A stretch of DNA of 64,000 nt, from NCBI RefSeq assembly GCF_016097555.1, contig NC_054701.1, forward strand, positions 30,143,658 through 30,207,657. Direction: 5' to 3'. Shown in pieces: positions 1-10,935 of this stretch. This stretch comes from Gigantopelta aegis (lineage: Eukaryota; Mollusca; Gastropoda; Neomphalida; Peltospiridae). The first letter of the stretch is position 1, and each line of letters opens with the position of its first letter. The position numbers and the translations under genes are program-made. Under the pieces are notes generated by a model. The model was not told the DNA's origin. It ran no database searches and worked only from the letters and a program-made list of their open reading frames with translations.

Positions 1-108
1 ACTACTCCACAATTCAGTAGTAACAAAGGGCCTTTGTTGCAAGCGACTGGAGCGTAACGCGCCGGAAATAATTTAGTGGCTAATTGGGACCGCTTAGCAC
101 GATGAAAA

Positions 109-1725
109 TTAAAGTTACATTCTCTGGTTACCATATTATAACATCATGTACAAATATGAAATACAAGCTCAAATGCACTTTTTAAAAACTTGTGTGTGTT
201 CGCTATGAACGGAGATCGTCAAAAGTATACGCTCGGTTCGTCGCCTGTGCCGTCATAGCTCGGCAAAGCACAAACGACAGCCTGTTGTCAGTTTCAGTTA
301 ACACGTGCGTTTGCCGATTTCATATTGTAGGGTTCGTCTCAAAAAATTAAAAGAGAAATTTTGCGCTGTACGAAGAACGCTCGGTTGAGGATACGGTACT
401 AGAGTCTTTCGTTAAAACCGGTTTGATCTTGACAACGTATTATCGACAATCGTACCTTCCTATTTCATTAATATTTTATAAAGTTTTAGCAGAACTTTTA
501 AAGTTTAGTTTGTATACCAGGCCCGTACGCAGAAATTTATATGGGGGTGCGTAATCGACGGACCAAACGACCGGAGTTGCTAGGGGGTTCGGGGGTATGC
601 CCCCCCCCCCCCCGACATTTTTAAAAATAAAATATACTAAAGTAGACAATGAACATTTTCACTTCTTAATTTTACGTGTTAAAATCGACAAATTCAAATA
701 AATATTCTTTCGTTTGAAAGGGTAAACTTAGTGGGGGGTTGTGTAATGACATCAAAGTTAGAGCATATTGATTTAATAATCATCCGACGCCATACAACCG
801 TAAATAAAATGTGTTGAGTGCGTCATTAAATAAAACATATCCTATCCTTCCTTCCATCTGCTGTTGGATGTCTAACATTTGGTAATTTTGGCATATAATC
901 TTAGAGAGGAATCGGGTGCATGTGCAGGGGGAGGGTATTGGAGGTCGAAACCCTTACTTGCCCAAGCTTAAAAAGATTTTGAAATGTATTTTCTGGGGAA
1001 GCATGGCCCCATATAAACTTCGCTTAACACAGTCTATAAGCCCAACCCCGCTGAAATCTCTGCACACGCGCCTTGGAAACCTGCTACATTTTTTTTCAGC
1101 AAGGGATCGTTTATATGTACCATCCCACAGACAGGATATCACATACCATGGTCTTTTATATACCCGCCGATGGGGATCGATCCTAGACTGACAGCGCATT
1201 TCCAAAAAACACCTTTTTAGGTCTAAGTAATGAATAAAAATAACATAGTCTTGAAAAATGTTACGTAAATCGAACACAGTACCCTCTTCCTTTACCCCTA
1301 GAGCGTTACGTAATTAGTAACACCCCCTTACATGTAACGCGTATGACAACAGCTGGCCTCTGTCAAAATTTCAAGGCAAATCCCCCACCCACCGACCCCT
1401 GGAAAGGCGTTGTACCATACCTCTATGGATATAAATATGTTTTGGAGATATGAGACGACCCCTCAATCAAGACAGTTAAATTTGTTCAAAAATTGCGAAA
1501 TCTCACGTGATCTCTTGTTGGGGAATTCCACACTTGTGATAAGCCAATGTAAACCGAGATCGGTAGGAGCCTGTTAAAAGTGTCCCACTTTCGAAATGCT
1601 GGCTTTGTTTTTGACCTGAATAAGCCAGCGTAGTGAAACCAATGCGGAGTGCGGCGTCATATATGCACGGATTTTCGGTTCTATATGCTTAAATAATAAA
1701 AATATTCCGGATACTGCCGCTTTAA
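109..1725 (+). mobile_element. TTAA-ended 1.6 kb non-autonomous DNA element, copy 1
   Basis: This 1.6 kb stretch reappears in reverse orientation at 14205-15747. Both copies begin and end in TTAA, and the outer terminus reads TTAAAGTTACATTC. In the other copy the opposite end (TTAAAACTACATTCCCTGG) is an inverted match to it, so each copy looks like a complete element with its own short terminal inverted repeats. Both copies contain the same SINE remnant (about 1085-1190 here), so the SINE entered before the family spread. This copy has about 100 extra bases with a C-run near 520-615. No transposase is visible. TTAA ends fit a TTAA target-site duplication; the superfamily is not proven. Confidence 0.6.
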
Positions 1726-2626
1726 GGGCAGATAAGTATGTTTCTAATAGAGGCTATATAGAAGATCAGTGCAGCCTTTTCTTGGGCGTAGCCAGTATCG
1801 TTGAAAATGGGCAGAATTTTGAAAATAGCAATTAGTAAAAACGTTAATAGAATTAAAAAAAGAGAGAAAAAAAGAGAGAAAAAACGTTACCAGCCAAAAA
1901 TAAAAAGAATTGACTGCTCGGTCGAATATTTATATAATTTGGAGCATTTTAGAAGGACAGTCCAAAAATAAATAAGAGAAAGAAGAGAGGATCGGACTAT
2001 TTAATAACATTAAAAAAAGAAAGTAATTTCGACATAAACCTTTGAACGAAGGTCTAAAAGTTTAAAGTCCGATCTATACGTCCACGTGAGTGGCCTGGTT
2101 AAGGCCGTTAGGGTGAACAGCTTGTAGGGACGAGATGGGTTGCATCCTGTCAGGAAACCCCTAGATTGACAGTCAATAGACGTTGAAGGTGTAGTGCTGT
2201 GCTGAAATACAGATCTTGAGAAGCCGGATCCGTCTGAACGAGAGAGAGAATCAGACTAGGGTATAGTCCAGTCGTCATGGGTTGGTATAGTGGTACAGAC
2301 GGGCCCGACTCCGGAGGATACGAGATGGTATCACAATAAAAGAAAGTAAAGTCTAGAAAAGAGTAGTAGGGGCCCCCTTTAGATCCGCCTTTGACAACCA
2401 ATTGCCAAACACAAACCATGCACATGTTAGACACCAAATTATTGTAGGCCCTAGTTTAAAATGTACTGAAGTATCATTAAACAATCATTCATCTACTTTT
2501 GTCAATTAAAAAGTATCCACATTAATTGGTTATGTACACTTCCAAAACTGTGGCAAAATGATAGCATCAACATAAATTAAAGACTAGTAATTTTACACCA
2601 AGCTATACTGGCATTATGCTTGTTAT
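1726..2626. other. Intergenic, no gene seen
   Basis: AT-rich DNA with purine-rich AGAGAAAA runs near 1855-1885. A short tRNA-like patch near 2279-2335 (GGTATAGTGG) lacks a convincing B box. No supported coding region. Confidence 0.5.
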
Positions 2627-2632
2627 TTTATT
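2627..2632 (-). terminator. PolyA signal of the galectin-like gene
   Basis: AATAAA on the minus strand about 155 bp downstream of the stop codon of the 2786-3757 gene. No other strong signal lies closer. Confidence 0.5.
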
Positions 2633-2785
2633 ATATAGTGTGTTTCGGTAAAAACAAACCAAAAACAAAAACAACCCACCTAAACTCCCAAAACATTTTT
2701 AAAATATCTCTTGCACTGTCTGTAAAATAGTTATGTTCGTATGTTTGTTGGTATGAACCACTTAAACATAATCTAGTCAAATCGT

Positions 2786-3757
2786 TTAGAATATGAATTT
2801 AACCTGCGTTAAATTAATATGTGCTAACAGCTCTAAGTAAAGTACTTCGTCCGGCCCATAGCGATGTGGAAACAGGATCAAGTCTTCGCCGTCGGACATT
2901 ACAAGATATCCTTCTGTCTTTACGGAAATTGTAATATTGAACTGTTTCCCCTGTTCAAAGGAATCTGTCAAGATCGACATTTCTGTTCCCCAAAAGCTGC
3001 TAACATTTCTTGTGTTGAAATAAGCTTTTTGTTGGGTAGAAAAACGAACTATCATATAAAACACGAATAGTTTTGATTCACCTTCTAGGGCGAAAGTAAA
3101 GTTAGTGTCTGTAGTGGGTGTTCCGACGACATGGATAAAGGATCCGTTTTTTAAAGGACACATCAAGCGTGCTTTGTTTGATGGAAGTGTCTTCCACATG
3201 TCTTGAAAACAACCATCAATTTGTTCCTCCCATGATCCGTTAACCATACATGCGACCTCTTTCTGGACCGGTCCACAAAACGAGAAGCCTTCGTCACAGA
3301 CATATCTTGCAGTAGATCCAGGGATCTGTGTGTCATACTCAACAGTAGCATTGGGAACAGATGCAGGAATGTCACATGATGTCATTGCCGTTGTGCACGT
3401 CGTGTCTGCTGCATCCATCAGTTGAAATGTGGAATCTCTCTTTTTCGGGTCAAGCCCTATCCCCTGAGCCACTCTTTCGTAAATCAGTAAACTGTTATTG
3501 CCAACATCTGCATCGTTTAAAAGACTACAGTCTAAAGATTCTCTGGGAGAGCATTGGTGAAGGATCTGATCGTAAATTACCCAGCCACATCTGGAGGATA
3601 CCAGACAGTACGATGCACATGGTAACCGAATGTTTCCAGTTTCTTCAAACTCCGTCAGTGGTGAATTCGAACCACTGCCCTGATTTGCCCACAGAATACA
3701 AAATGAGACGGCGCACACGGCGACGTAAAACAGACGCTGTCCAACTGGAACCATCAT
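2786..3757 (-). CDS. Secreted sushi (CCP) plus galectin-like domain protein
   Basis: Apparently single-exon gene of 323 residues. The first ATG in frame is at 3757; the frame is open a little further upstream but only from a GTG. Residues 1-25 form a signal peptide (MMVPVGQRLF, then a hydrophobic run). A Cys-rich segment follows at about 40-80 (PAN/apple-like, weak). One sushi/CCP module with its four framework cysteines lies at about 128-184 (CDIP, YVCDEGF, VACMVNGSW, DGCF). The C-terminal 115 residues match the galectin fold: FNTRNVSSFWGTEM aligns with the galectin N..WG.E segment, then FEQGKQFNITI and LFPHRYG. The H.NPR sugar-binding motif is not conserved, so classical beta-galactoside binding is doubtful. 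Several N-glycosylation sequons are present. Likely an extracellular recognition protein. An intronless source or a retrocopy is possible, although the TATA box argues for an active gene. Confidence 0.75.
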   Translation of the reverse strand: MMVPVGQRLFYVAVCAVSFCILWANQGSGSNSPLTEFEETGNIRLPCASYCLVSSRCGWVIYDQILHQCSPRESLDCSLLNDADVGNNSLLIYERVAQGIGLDPKKRDSTFQLMDAADTTCTTAMTSCDIPASVPNATVEYDTQIPGSTARYVCDEGFSFCGPVQKEVACMVNGSWEEQIDGCFQDMWKTLPSNKARLMCPLKNGSFIHVVGTPTTDTNFTFALEGESKLFVFYMIVRFSTQQKAYFNTRNVSSFWGTEMSILTDSFEQGKQFNITISVKTEGYLVMSDGEDLILFPHRYGPDEVLYLELLAHINLTQVKFIF

Positions 3758-3830
3758 GGACAATGACGTACGAAATACAAATTCACAGAACAAAGTCTGC
3801 ACCAGAATTGCGCGTCTGAGGCATGACTGA

Positions 3831-3840
3831 TTTTTATATA
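3831..3840 (-). promoter_or_regulatory. TATA box of the galectin-like gene
   Basis: TATATAAAAA on the minus strand, 74 bp before the ATG. A start of transcription about 30 bp downstream (near 3805) would leave a 5' UTR of about 50 nt. This supports the ATG at 3757 over any upstream start. Confidence 0.6.
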
Positions 3841-4534
3841 CTGTGTGGTAAAAAGGAGATCAATTTATGATGGTGTGTTTTAACTCTGTACAGTGCGTTG
3901 ACACAAACAGAAAGAGGCTATTGTATCTGTTGGACAGGATAATGGACAGGAATTGTTGACTATGTTCCAAAGAGGAGTGTGGTTAATGTCCGTTGTTTCC
4001 GCAACAACACCCTTTATTGATCTCTTCCTTAAAAGGTATCTCGTATTCAGTTTAAAATAATTGCAAAAAACTCATGCGTAGCACTTGAGAGTCAATGTTA
4101 GGCACATCGTAAACATTTATAATAGCAGAAGTGAATAAGTACCAAAAAATCAATGTAAAACACGATATTGCTATTAAATACATATGTCAGTATATACAGG
4201 TATGCCCAAACTAGACCCAGACAGAGTGTAAGTGTAGAACTTGGAATAGCCAGGCTAAAAACTATGAACTCGCGTCATCTTATATCATTTACAAATGTAA
4301 AATACAAACTCAACTAGTTTTAAAGCTGCCATTTCTAAAACAATTTTCATATTTAATCATTTAAACACATAATCCAGTTATAATTAATTTTCTGTGCCTA
4401 CGCTCCCTTTTTGCTCTGCAGATAATGTCCTAGTAATTAACCGTTTCTCTCAGATTGCACGAATTCGAGCCCACTTAATTTGCGCATGCTTGCAATTTCT
4501 TACATGATACTAAAACAAATATAACCGGTGTAGA
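3841..4534. other. Intergenic, nothing recognised
   Basis: AT-rich DNA upstream of the minus-strand galectin-like gene. No repeat family or coding segment is recognised. Confidence 0.4.
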
Positions 4535-4672
4535 ATATGCACTCCCGAGTCATTATTATACGTATAATTTGCAGTCCCTCAGTTATTATACGTATAATAC
4601 GCACTCCTCTTGAATTATTTGCACTCCCCTAGTTATTATTTCACGTATAATATGCACTCTCCACTCATGCTT
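4535..4672. repeat. Short imperfect tandem repeat, about 40-bp unit
   Basis: Three to four degenerate units containing GCACTCCC and the palindromic core TTATACGTATAAT. Confidence 0.5.
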
Positions 4673-4744
4673 AAATGCTGAATACATTGTCTCTTAAAAG
4701 AATTTTGGATTGATAGTACTAAGTACTATTCAATGAATACAATC

Positions 4745-4983
4745 CACATTCATTATTAGTCCCGTATCGGTCCAAACGGAGGGGACTATAGGTTTCATTT
4801 CTGTCTGTCCATCCGTCTGTTCCACACAGTTTTAGGATGGTCTATTTTTCACACTGCCTCGAGATATTGAGCAGAAATTTTGTACATAATTTTATCATAT
4901 ACCATAACAGATCAAGTTTGACTTTCATGACGATTTACTTATTTTGACCGAATTATGGCGCTTGAACCCAAGGGCTACGGTAA
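4745..4983 (+). repeat. Dispersed repeat beginning GTCCCGTATCGGTCC
   Basis: Starts with a short hairpin around GGTCCAAACGGAGGGGACTA, then a CTGTCTGTCCATCCGTCTG stretch. It runs into the CT microsatellite. No ORF; likely the remnant of a non-autonomous element. Confidence 0.4.
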
Positions 4984-5051
4984 TCTCTCTCTGTCTGTCT
5001 TTCTCTGTATGTCTGTCTATCTCTGTCTGTCTCTGTGTCTGTGTCTCTCTG

Positions 5052-5143
<92 letters not shown>
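4984..5143. repeat. CT-rich microsatellite
   Basis: TCTGTCTCTG variants pass into a pure (CT)n run at about 5067-5143. Apparent Ser/Leu ORFs across it are artefacts of the repeat. Confidence 0.95.
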
Positions 5144-5146
<3 letters not shown>

Positions 5147-5889
5147 AAGGCCAAAGAATTTAATTTTTATGATTTTTTGGACCCCTGTTGTTAGAATTTG
5201 TTTTCAATTATTATATTCTGCAAAACGTATGCTACATTTTTGTGCCTCTATTGTAGTGAATAGTATTCATAATCCATTCCTAACAGTTGTAAATAATTTT
5301 GAGTATATAAATTTTGTTAATTTAGAATCAATTTATATATAAAAAAAATATTTTACAAACTATGCACAGGTATGGACGTAATGCCTGTCAGTATTGACAT
5401 CAAGTGTGAGCGATATGTGTTGATAAAAAACGCGGACTGGACCAGAACGCTTGACAAATTGAATTTTTCCTTTTAAAAAATTGAATAAATTAAGTGTTCG
5501 GCAACTGTGCATAATTAAGAAACATATATTTTTTTATGTAGTTGTCTTAAAAATGGAAAATGATGAACTGCACATGCACATTACGATACTTTTTGCAAAC
5601 GCATGCGCCTGAACGCAGTGAGAAACATCGCACTTTTTCCTGTTTACTGTAGGGCGTTTCACTTTTGTTTTACATCCAAATTGTTGATTTTTTTTACGTT
5701 AAATGATTAAAATCTATTTTGTTTCACGTATCGTAGCTGAAAAATGTAGAATAATATTTCCGTAAATATCGTATTCGTGTTTTTTTTGTTAGGTGAACGC
5801 AGTTTGGGACGTCGATGGTACATTAAATTCATTTTACTATACCTCCCACAGAGAAAACCTTTTTTCATACTATGGAATGTGCTAGAAGT
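5144..5889. other. Intergenic, nothing recognised
   Basis: AT-rich, with no supported gene or recognised repeat. Confidence 0.4.
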
Positions 5890-6060
5890 TATTTATTTCT
5901 GAGCAGACTGTTTTCACAACTGCACACACACAAAAAAAGTATTGTTTTATTATTTCCAAAACACTTTTACTTCTTTTTTTTTACGTCAAACTAAACTGAA
6001 ATTATTCACAAAAAACCCCATCTTCATTGAGGGATGGGACGGACTAAAAGTCGTTTTTGT
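5890..6060 (+). repeat. Dispersed repeat, paired with 24525-24690
   Basis: Shares with 24525-24690 the segments TTATTTATTTCTGAGC, TTATTTCCAAAACACTTTTA and a final GGGACGGAC tract. Function unknown. Confidence 0.5.
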
Positions 6061-6681
6061 TTATTTCTTAAAATTACCGATATTGGGTCCACTTGACTCG
6101 TAGAATTCAAGAGTTATTTATCGTCTTTTCTACTACATCACAAGTATTAGAACATACAGTGTAGCAAAATAATTCGCACGAAAAGCTAAAGAACAAACAA
6201 GAATAAAAGTTGTAAATTAGTGGTAAGCTGTCTCCACGACCATTTTCATCATCATCTGTGAGGCCGGTGGTTCGTCGGAAGATGCTCCAGGTTCAAACTG
6301 ATAAGGCATTATTTGTTGTGTTGCACAAATATTAGTCCAGTCGTCATTACTACACTATTCATCATCGAAAGAAGAATCGCATGATCAAGCTTGGCAGTCG
6401 CTGTCGGTGCCACTTTCGCTTGCGCTGGAAGTCATCTCGTGGTAGGTTTCTGTGAAGCGCGTTCCCTTCGTGACGTCACGGCTATTTACAGGCAAATGTT
6501 TTTACCGAGAATTTTACTCGGTCGTTTCCGGCAGTGTTCTACGGGAGTGATGTTTTTATACTTTTATGGGGCATTTTCGTAATTATTGATTTACATATCG
6601 GTGTAAAATATTATTGCAATGAATTAAGAAAACATTTAATTGTGGAATTTGAAATTTTAGTGTATTGTCTGGCACAGCACT
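6061..6681. other. Intergenic with a perfect CRE motif
   Basis: Holds TGACGTCA, the full CREB/ATF palindrome, at 6471-6478 in a locally GC-richer stretch (about 6370-6540). No convincing exon is attached, so promoter function is only a possibility. Confidence 0.3.
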
Positions 6682-7469
6682 TTAAAGCCGCACACCCTAG
6701 TTCCATCCAGCGAAAATAAATTATAATTTGGTTAATCTACAAACCTGTAACACACTTAGATCACGTTTTTATCAAATGGAGTGAAAAAACAGGTTTTATA
6801 TCGATAAATACCATGGGAATCCCCATGTCCCAATTGCTTGAAATAATTTTGAAAGTTAGTATTCTGATGTCACCGGTAGAAGCACAACAATGCCTACGTC
6901 ACGACAAATTTCACAGACTAGAGGTGCGTTCGTTTCACCTCTCCTGGACATGTTCCAACTGTTCTGTCCTGGTTGTATCCACTCTCCAGATATCGTAAGA
7001 CTTAGCAAAATTATTGGTTTTAAGGGTTTGTAACGTTTCGTATTGAGACACTTACTTGTCTGAACTTTATTGTTACTGAAAATGTTCACGAACTGTGAAG
7101 AAAAATCTCACAAATGAACAACAACAAATCGGATGTTGATTGCGCGAATCGTGCACGAGAAAACAAACCGAACCAAAATGATAACGGTCACGTGATATAC
7201 CAACGTCTGTGACATTAAAAATAGATTGGACCTCGCTTGCTTAACGGTTTTTTCTCGACAACACGTTTTGTGAAAAAATGCAAAAAATGCATTTCGTGGT
7301 TTTACAAACACCAGGATTACCAAAAAGCACTTCAGGTGAATGGAAATGTGTATTCAAAATAATAAAATGTAAGTAAAATGCAATTTTATTTGTGAAAAAT
7401 GGGGTTTAATAGCGAAAAACAACGCCGTAATGGTTAACAAATAAACGTAACTAGGGTGTGTCCCTTTAA
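6682..7469 (+). mobile_element. TTAA-ended non-autonomous element, CCCTAGTT family (long form)
   Basis: Begins TTAAAGCCGCACACCCTAGTT and ends in the inverse AACTAGGGTGTGTCCCTTTAA, so it has about 20-bp terminal inverted repeats with TTAA at both ends. Its inner flanks (GTTAATCTACAAACCTGTAA on the left, ACACCAGGATTACCAAAAA on the right) match the shorter copies at 17425, 18442 and, inverted, 30634. No transposase ORF. Confidence 0.7.
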
Positions 7470-8396
7470 GTAACAGCATTTTCGAGCTCGTATCCAGACT
7501 AATGCTATAGCATAACAATATATCACTCAACTCGTACCCAGTCTAATGCTACACGTGATACGTGTTTCCTCCCTTCAAATTTTATTTGAGGTATTGATTA
7601 CACATCTGCAGAAAATTGATACAGATAGGTGTATCATTACTAATGTCAGAAACACTTATAGATTACTGCTAAATATTAATTAATGTCAGTATTACTCAAA
7701 AATAGATGCAGCAAATCTTTTTGCCAATTCCATTTGATTGCGAATTTCACGAATTCCGCGATTTCGATTGCAGCTTAGCAATAGACTGGGAACAAGAACA
7801 GTGTCGTCCAAGTTTGTTACAAGTTATTTATGAATTTCGTTTAAGTGGGATACTAAATTCTCAGATGGGATACCAGATTTTAAAATGTTAGTATCCAACT
7901 GGGATACTGCCCAAAATATTTAATCTCAAACACTGAAAACTATTAGCAAAACATGATGTTGGTTCTATCAGATTGACAGCCAAACGGAAAGATTGATTAT
8001 GGGTGCACGAAGTATGTAAGATTAGACAAAGACTCTTATAATAACATAATAATGGTGTTTAAACTGGATGAAAGTGTTTTGGGGTTTTTTGTTTTGTTTT
8101 TTTCCACTCTCAATCATGATTGAATACTATAATTTTCATGGATTAGTAGAAGCAAGGGTCAAGGAAGGCCTACAACGTTAAAATCAATCACTATACCGAT
8201 TTCCCTGTCTGCTGCGTCAATTAGAACAAAGGCTAGTGGTGATGGGGACAAAAGATAGGGCCATTATTTTATGACAGCTCAATTTCCGTTTTATTTTACG
8301 CCGCTCAGGCCGTTTGTATGTAAACCAGGGCCATACTTAGTCTAAAACAAGGGGGGTATATGGGTCGCCGTTTGTCACTTTCTGATTTAAGTTTCT
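7470..8396. other. Intergenic, nothing recognised
   Basis: AT-rich. A phrase TCGTA(T/C)CCAGACTAATGCTA occurs twice near 7488 and 7531. No gene supported. Confidence 0.4.
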
Positions 8397-8505
8397 GGGC
8401 CTCGTTCCACGAAGCGATCTTAGCCCTAAGATCAACTTAAGTGCATAGGGTAGCTATGCGCTTAAGGTAATCTCAGGGCTAAGATCGCTTCGTGGAACGG
8501 GGCCC
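8397..8505. mobile_element. Hairpin MITE (TTCCACGAAGCGATCTTAG family), copy 1
   Basis: A 109-bp near-perfect palindrome: GGGCCTCGTTCCACGAAGCG at one end is answered by CGCTTCGTGGAACGGGGCCC at the other. Full copies recur at 31000-31109 and 35387-35495, with a half copy at 30568-30630. Confidence 0.85.
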
Positions 8506-8527
8506 TGATTTATAAATCCATAACTTT

Positions 8528-8529
<2 letters not shown>

Positions 8530-8592
<63 letters not shown>
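8530..8592. repeat. (TA)n microsatellite
   Basis: About 31 uninterrupted TA dinucleotides. Confidence 0.98.
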
Positions 8593-8596
<4 letters not shown>

Positions 8597-8819
8597 ACAT
8601 AAAAATTTACTTCATTACATTTTATATTTATTAAAATTATTTGTTACTAATTATATTTAAAATTATTTACTTCTTATACCGGTTCAAAATACAGTACATG
8701 CATATGAATTTATTTGCACACAGTTATAGGCCTAAACCGGTACAAATTTATTACCAAGCAATCAGATTTTGTAGTCGTTTGATTTCTTATAGACGTTCAA
8801 GTTCACCTCGAAGATTGTG

Positions 8820-9063
8820 GTGTGTGAGAAGCGATATCCAACTCTGTAGAACTCCCTCGGTGAACCCCTTGGTTTTTCCCCATCCCAACCAGTGGCCACG
8901 ACTGTAAATCAAAGGTATGCACTGTCTTATTTATGAGAACGTGCATATAAAAGATCTTTGCTGCTAATGGAAAGTGTAAAGGGTTTCCATGGAAAACAAT
9001 GATTGTGTCAGAATGATCAAATGTTTGACATTCAAAAGCCGATAACTAATCAGTGTGCTCTAA
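8820..9063 (+). mobile_element. Degenerate SINE
   Basis: Carries the usual SINE body phrases in order: CCATCCCAACCAGTG, GTGCATATAAAAGATC, TTGCTGCTAATGGAAA, TGTTTGACATTCAAAAGCCG and TCAGTGTGCTCTA. The tRNA-like head is worn. Confidence 0.6.
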
Positions 9064-9754
9064 TCAATGGATTAGGTATTTGGTTTTACTGTTTACATAT
9101 TATGATAATAAAGTGTACACATTTTATAATAATCAATTTGTTCTAAGGTGTAGTGTTAAGCACGATGTATAGCAATACCGGTTGAAATATCGCATTTATC
9201 TCTAATACGAATTAAAGCGATCATGAAACCTAACATGTAGCCTATATAACCACCAAATTATAAAACATAATAAAAGCACATTAAGTAGGCAATAAAAAAG
9301 AAAGTTATTTCATAAGCGTCGGAAAATAACTAGCAACTAATGAGAGGGTATATATTAATTCGCCTTTTGAACTGGCTTCACTCCCGACCCCATTTTCAGC
9401 CACTCTCTCCGCTTCCAGCATCTAGTATACTTTTTATTGCCAATCTGAATTCCATTTGTAATTCTAATAACTCGTTTTAGTTATAGTCTCTTAAATCACA
9501 CCCATAGAGTGCTTTTGATATAAGCAAAGAATGTCATTTGATATAATGACATTGGTTTATATATAATACAGTAAGCAATAGTTATATTATGTGATTTTTA
9601 TAATTATGGCGATATACATATTTAGTCTGTGGCATCAGATTTAGAAAACAAATTTGTATTTTAGACACAGTGGCTTGTGACCATTTGGTTGTCAACGAAA
9701 GCATTACATAGAGTAGCCTTCCCCTACATATCAATATCAATAATGGGAGGGCTG

Positions 9755-9958
9755 GAGGTGACTCGAACTATTACCAGGTACATATATTGTCGGTGGCAAA
9801 GTGCATAAAATAGATCCCTTGCTGTTAATGAAAATGCCGATTAAACTTCCTCTAACATCATGTCACAATAATCAAATGTTTGACATCCAATAGCCAGTGA
9901 TTGTTAAATCAGTGTGCTCTTGTGGTGTCGTTAAACAAAACAAACTTTAACTTTAATA
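9755..9958 (+). mobile_element. 5'-truncated SINE
   Basis: Body and tail of the same SINE group: GATCCCTTGCTGTTAATG, TTTGACATCCAATAGCC, and GTGGTGTCGTTAAACAAAAC at the 3' end. Confidence 0.75.
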
Positions 9959-9975
9959 TGTCCATCATTACCCAA

Positions 9976-10130
9976 TAATACCATAGGCGTACGGGCTCCC
10001 GTTTTTTTAAGGGTGGGGGGGGGGGGGGGGAGCTAATGTTTGCCCGAATTAAAAAACAAAAGCCCGAGTCCGGAATATTCATAGAAATTGCTTTACTACT
10101 AGACAGCAATATAAGATTCCAAACGAATCA
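9976..10130 (-). repeat. Poly(C)/poly(G)-bearing dispersed repeat
   Basis: Minus-strand copy of a family that reads TTCGGGC, then AATTCGGGCAAA, a C-run, and GGGAGCCCGTACGCC. The G-run is at about 10014-10030. Sister copies are at 19595, 22960 and 33300. Confidence 0.6.
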
Positions 10131-10282
10131 CTACGCATTTACATACTGATTACAACTAATTATACTCCAAAACATCTATATATTGTATGTATGTCGAGGT
10201 TGACTGTTACATACATAGATATTAACGCACTGGTGCAGGGGATAATTAAATCCTTTCTGGCCTCACAAATTGTCACATGCCG

Positions 10283-10525
10283 TTGCGCTCGCTTGTTGCG
10301 AGGTCGGTCTAGGATCGATCCACATCAGTGGGACCAGTGGTCTATTTCTCGTTCCAGCCAGTGCACCATGGCTGGTATATCAAAGGTCATGGTATGTGCT
10401 GTCCTGTCTGTGGGATGGTGCATATAAAAGACCCCTTGCTACTAATGGAAACATGTAGCGGGTTTCCTCTCTAAGACTATATGTCATAATTATCAAAATG
10501 TTTGAAATCCAATAGCCGATGGTTA
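10283..10525 (+). mobile_element. tRNA-derived SINE
   Basis: Head fragment with a B-box-like GGTCTAGGATCGATCC, then TTCTCGTTCCAGCCAGTGCA, GGTATGTGCTGTCCTGTCTG, CATATAAAAGACCCCTTGCT and AATCCAATAGCCGATGG. The 3' tail is shortened. Confidence 0.8.
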
Positions 10526-10589
10526 ATGTTATAATAGGCGTTAAAACTGTATTGATATCTTTAATATTTATGAAATATTAAGAAAAATA

Positions 10590-10935
10590 GCTTGTGGATG
10601 GTGGCCATCTTGGATTTCCAGATGACAGCGACATATTCGATGCCACCATTGGATTCTTACACCCCTGAAATGTCAGTCTAGGCGTTAAAATGTATTTTAC
10701 TACTAAATGAGATATTGAGCAAAATAGCATGTGGATGGCGACCATCTTGGAGTTCAAGGTGGCAGCCACAATTTGCAAACATTTCTGTCACCATTGGATT
10801 CGTAGTCCCCTAAAATGTAGGTATAGGCATTTCAACTCTCCCGATATGTGTAATAGTTAAGGAAATACTAAACAAAACAGGCCCACACTGGTGGCCATCT
10901 TGGATTTCAAGATGGCAGCCATACGGGGTGCAATT
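10590..10935. repeat. Three imperfect units of a CCATCTTGGA/AAGATGGC repeat
   Basis: Units of about 145 bp each carry GG(T/C)(G/C)(A)CCATCTTGGATTTC followed by the inverse AAGATGGCAGCCA. AAGATGGC matches the YY1 core consensus. Confidence 0.6.

Noticed and set aside
916-1277. Overlapping ORFs on both strands near 1 kb
   Set aside because: They lie inside the repeated element with its SINE remnant, and have no domain or splice support.
2279-2335. tRNA-like GGTATAGTGGTACAGACG
   Set aside because: No B box and no acceptor stem pairing found.
4944-5342. Ser/Leu-rich ORFs
   Set aside because: Translation of the CT microsatellite.
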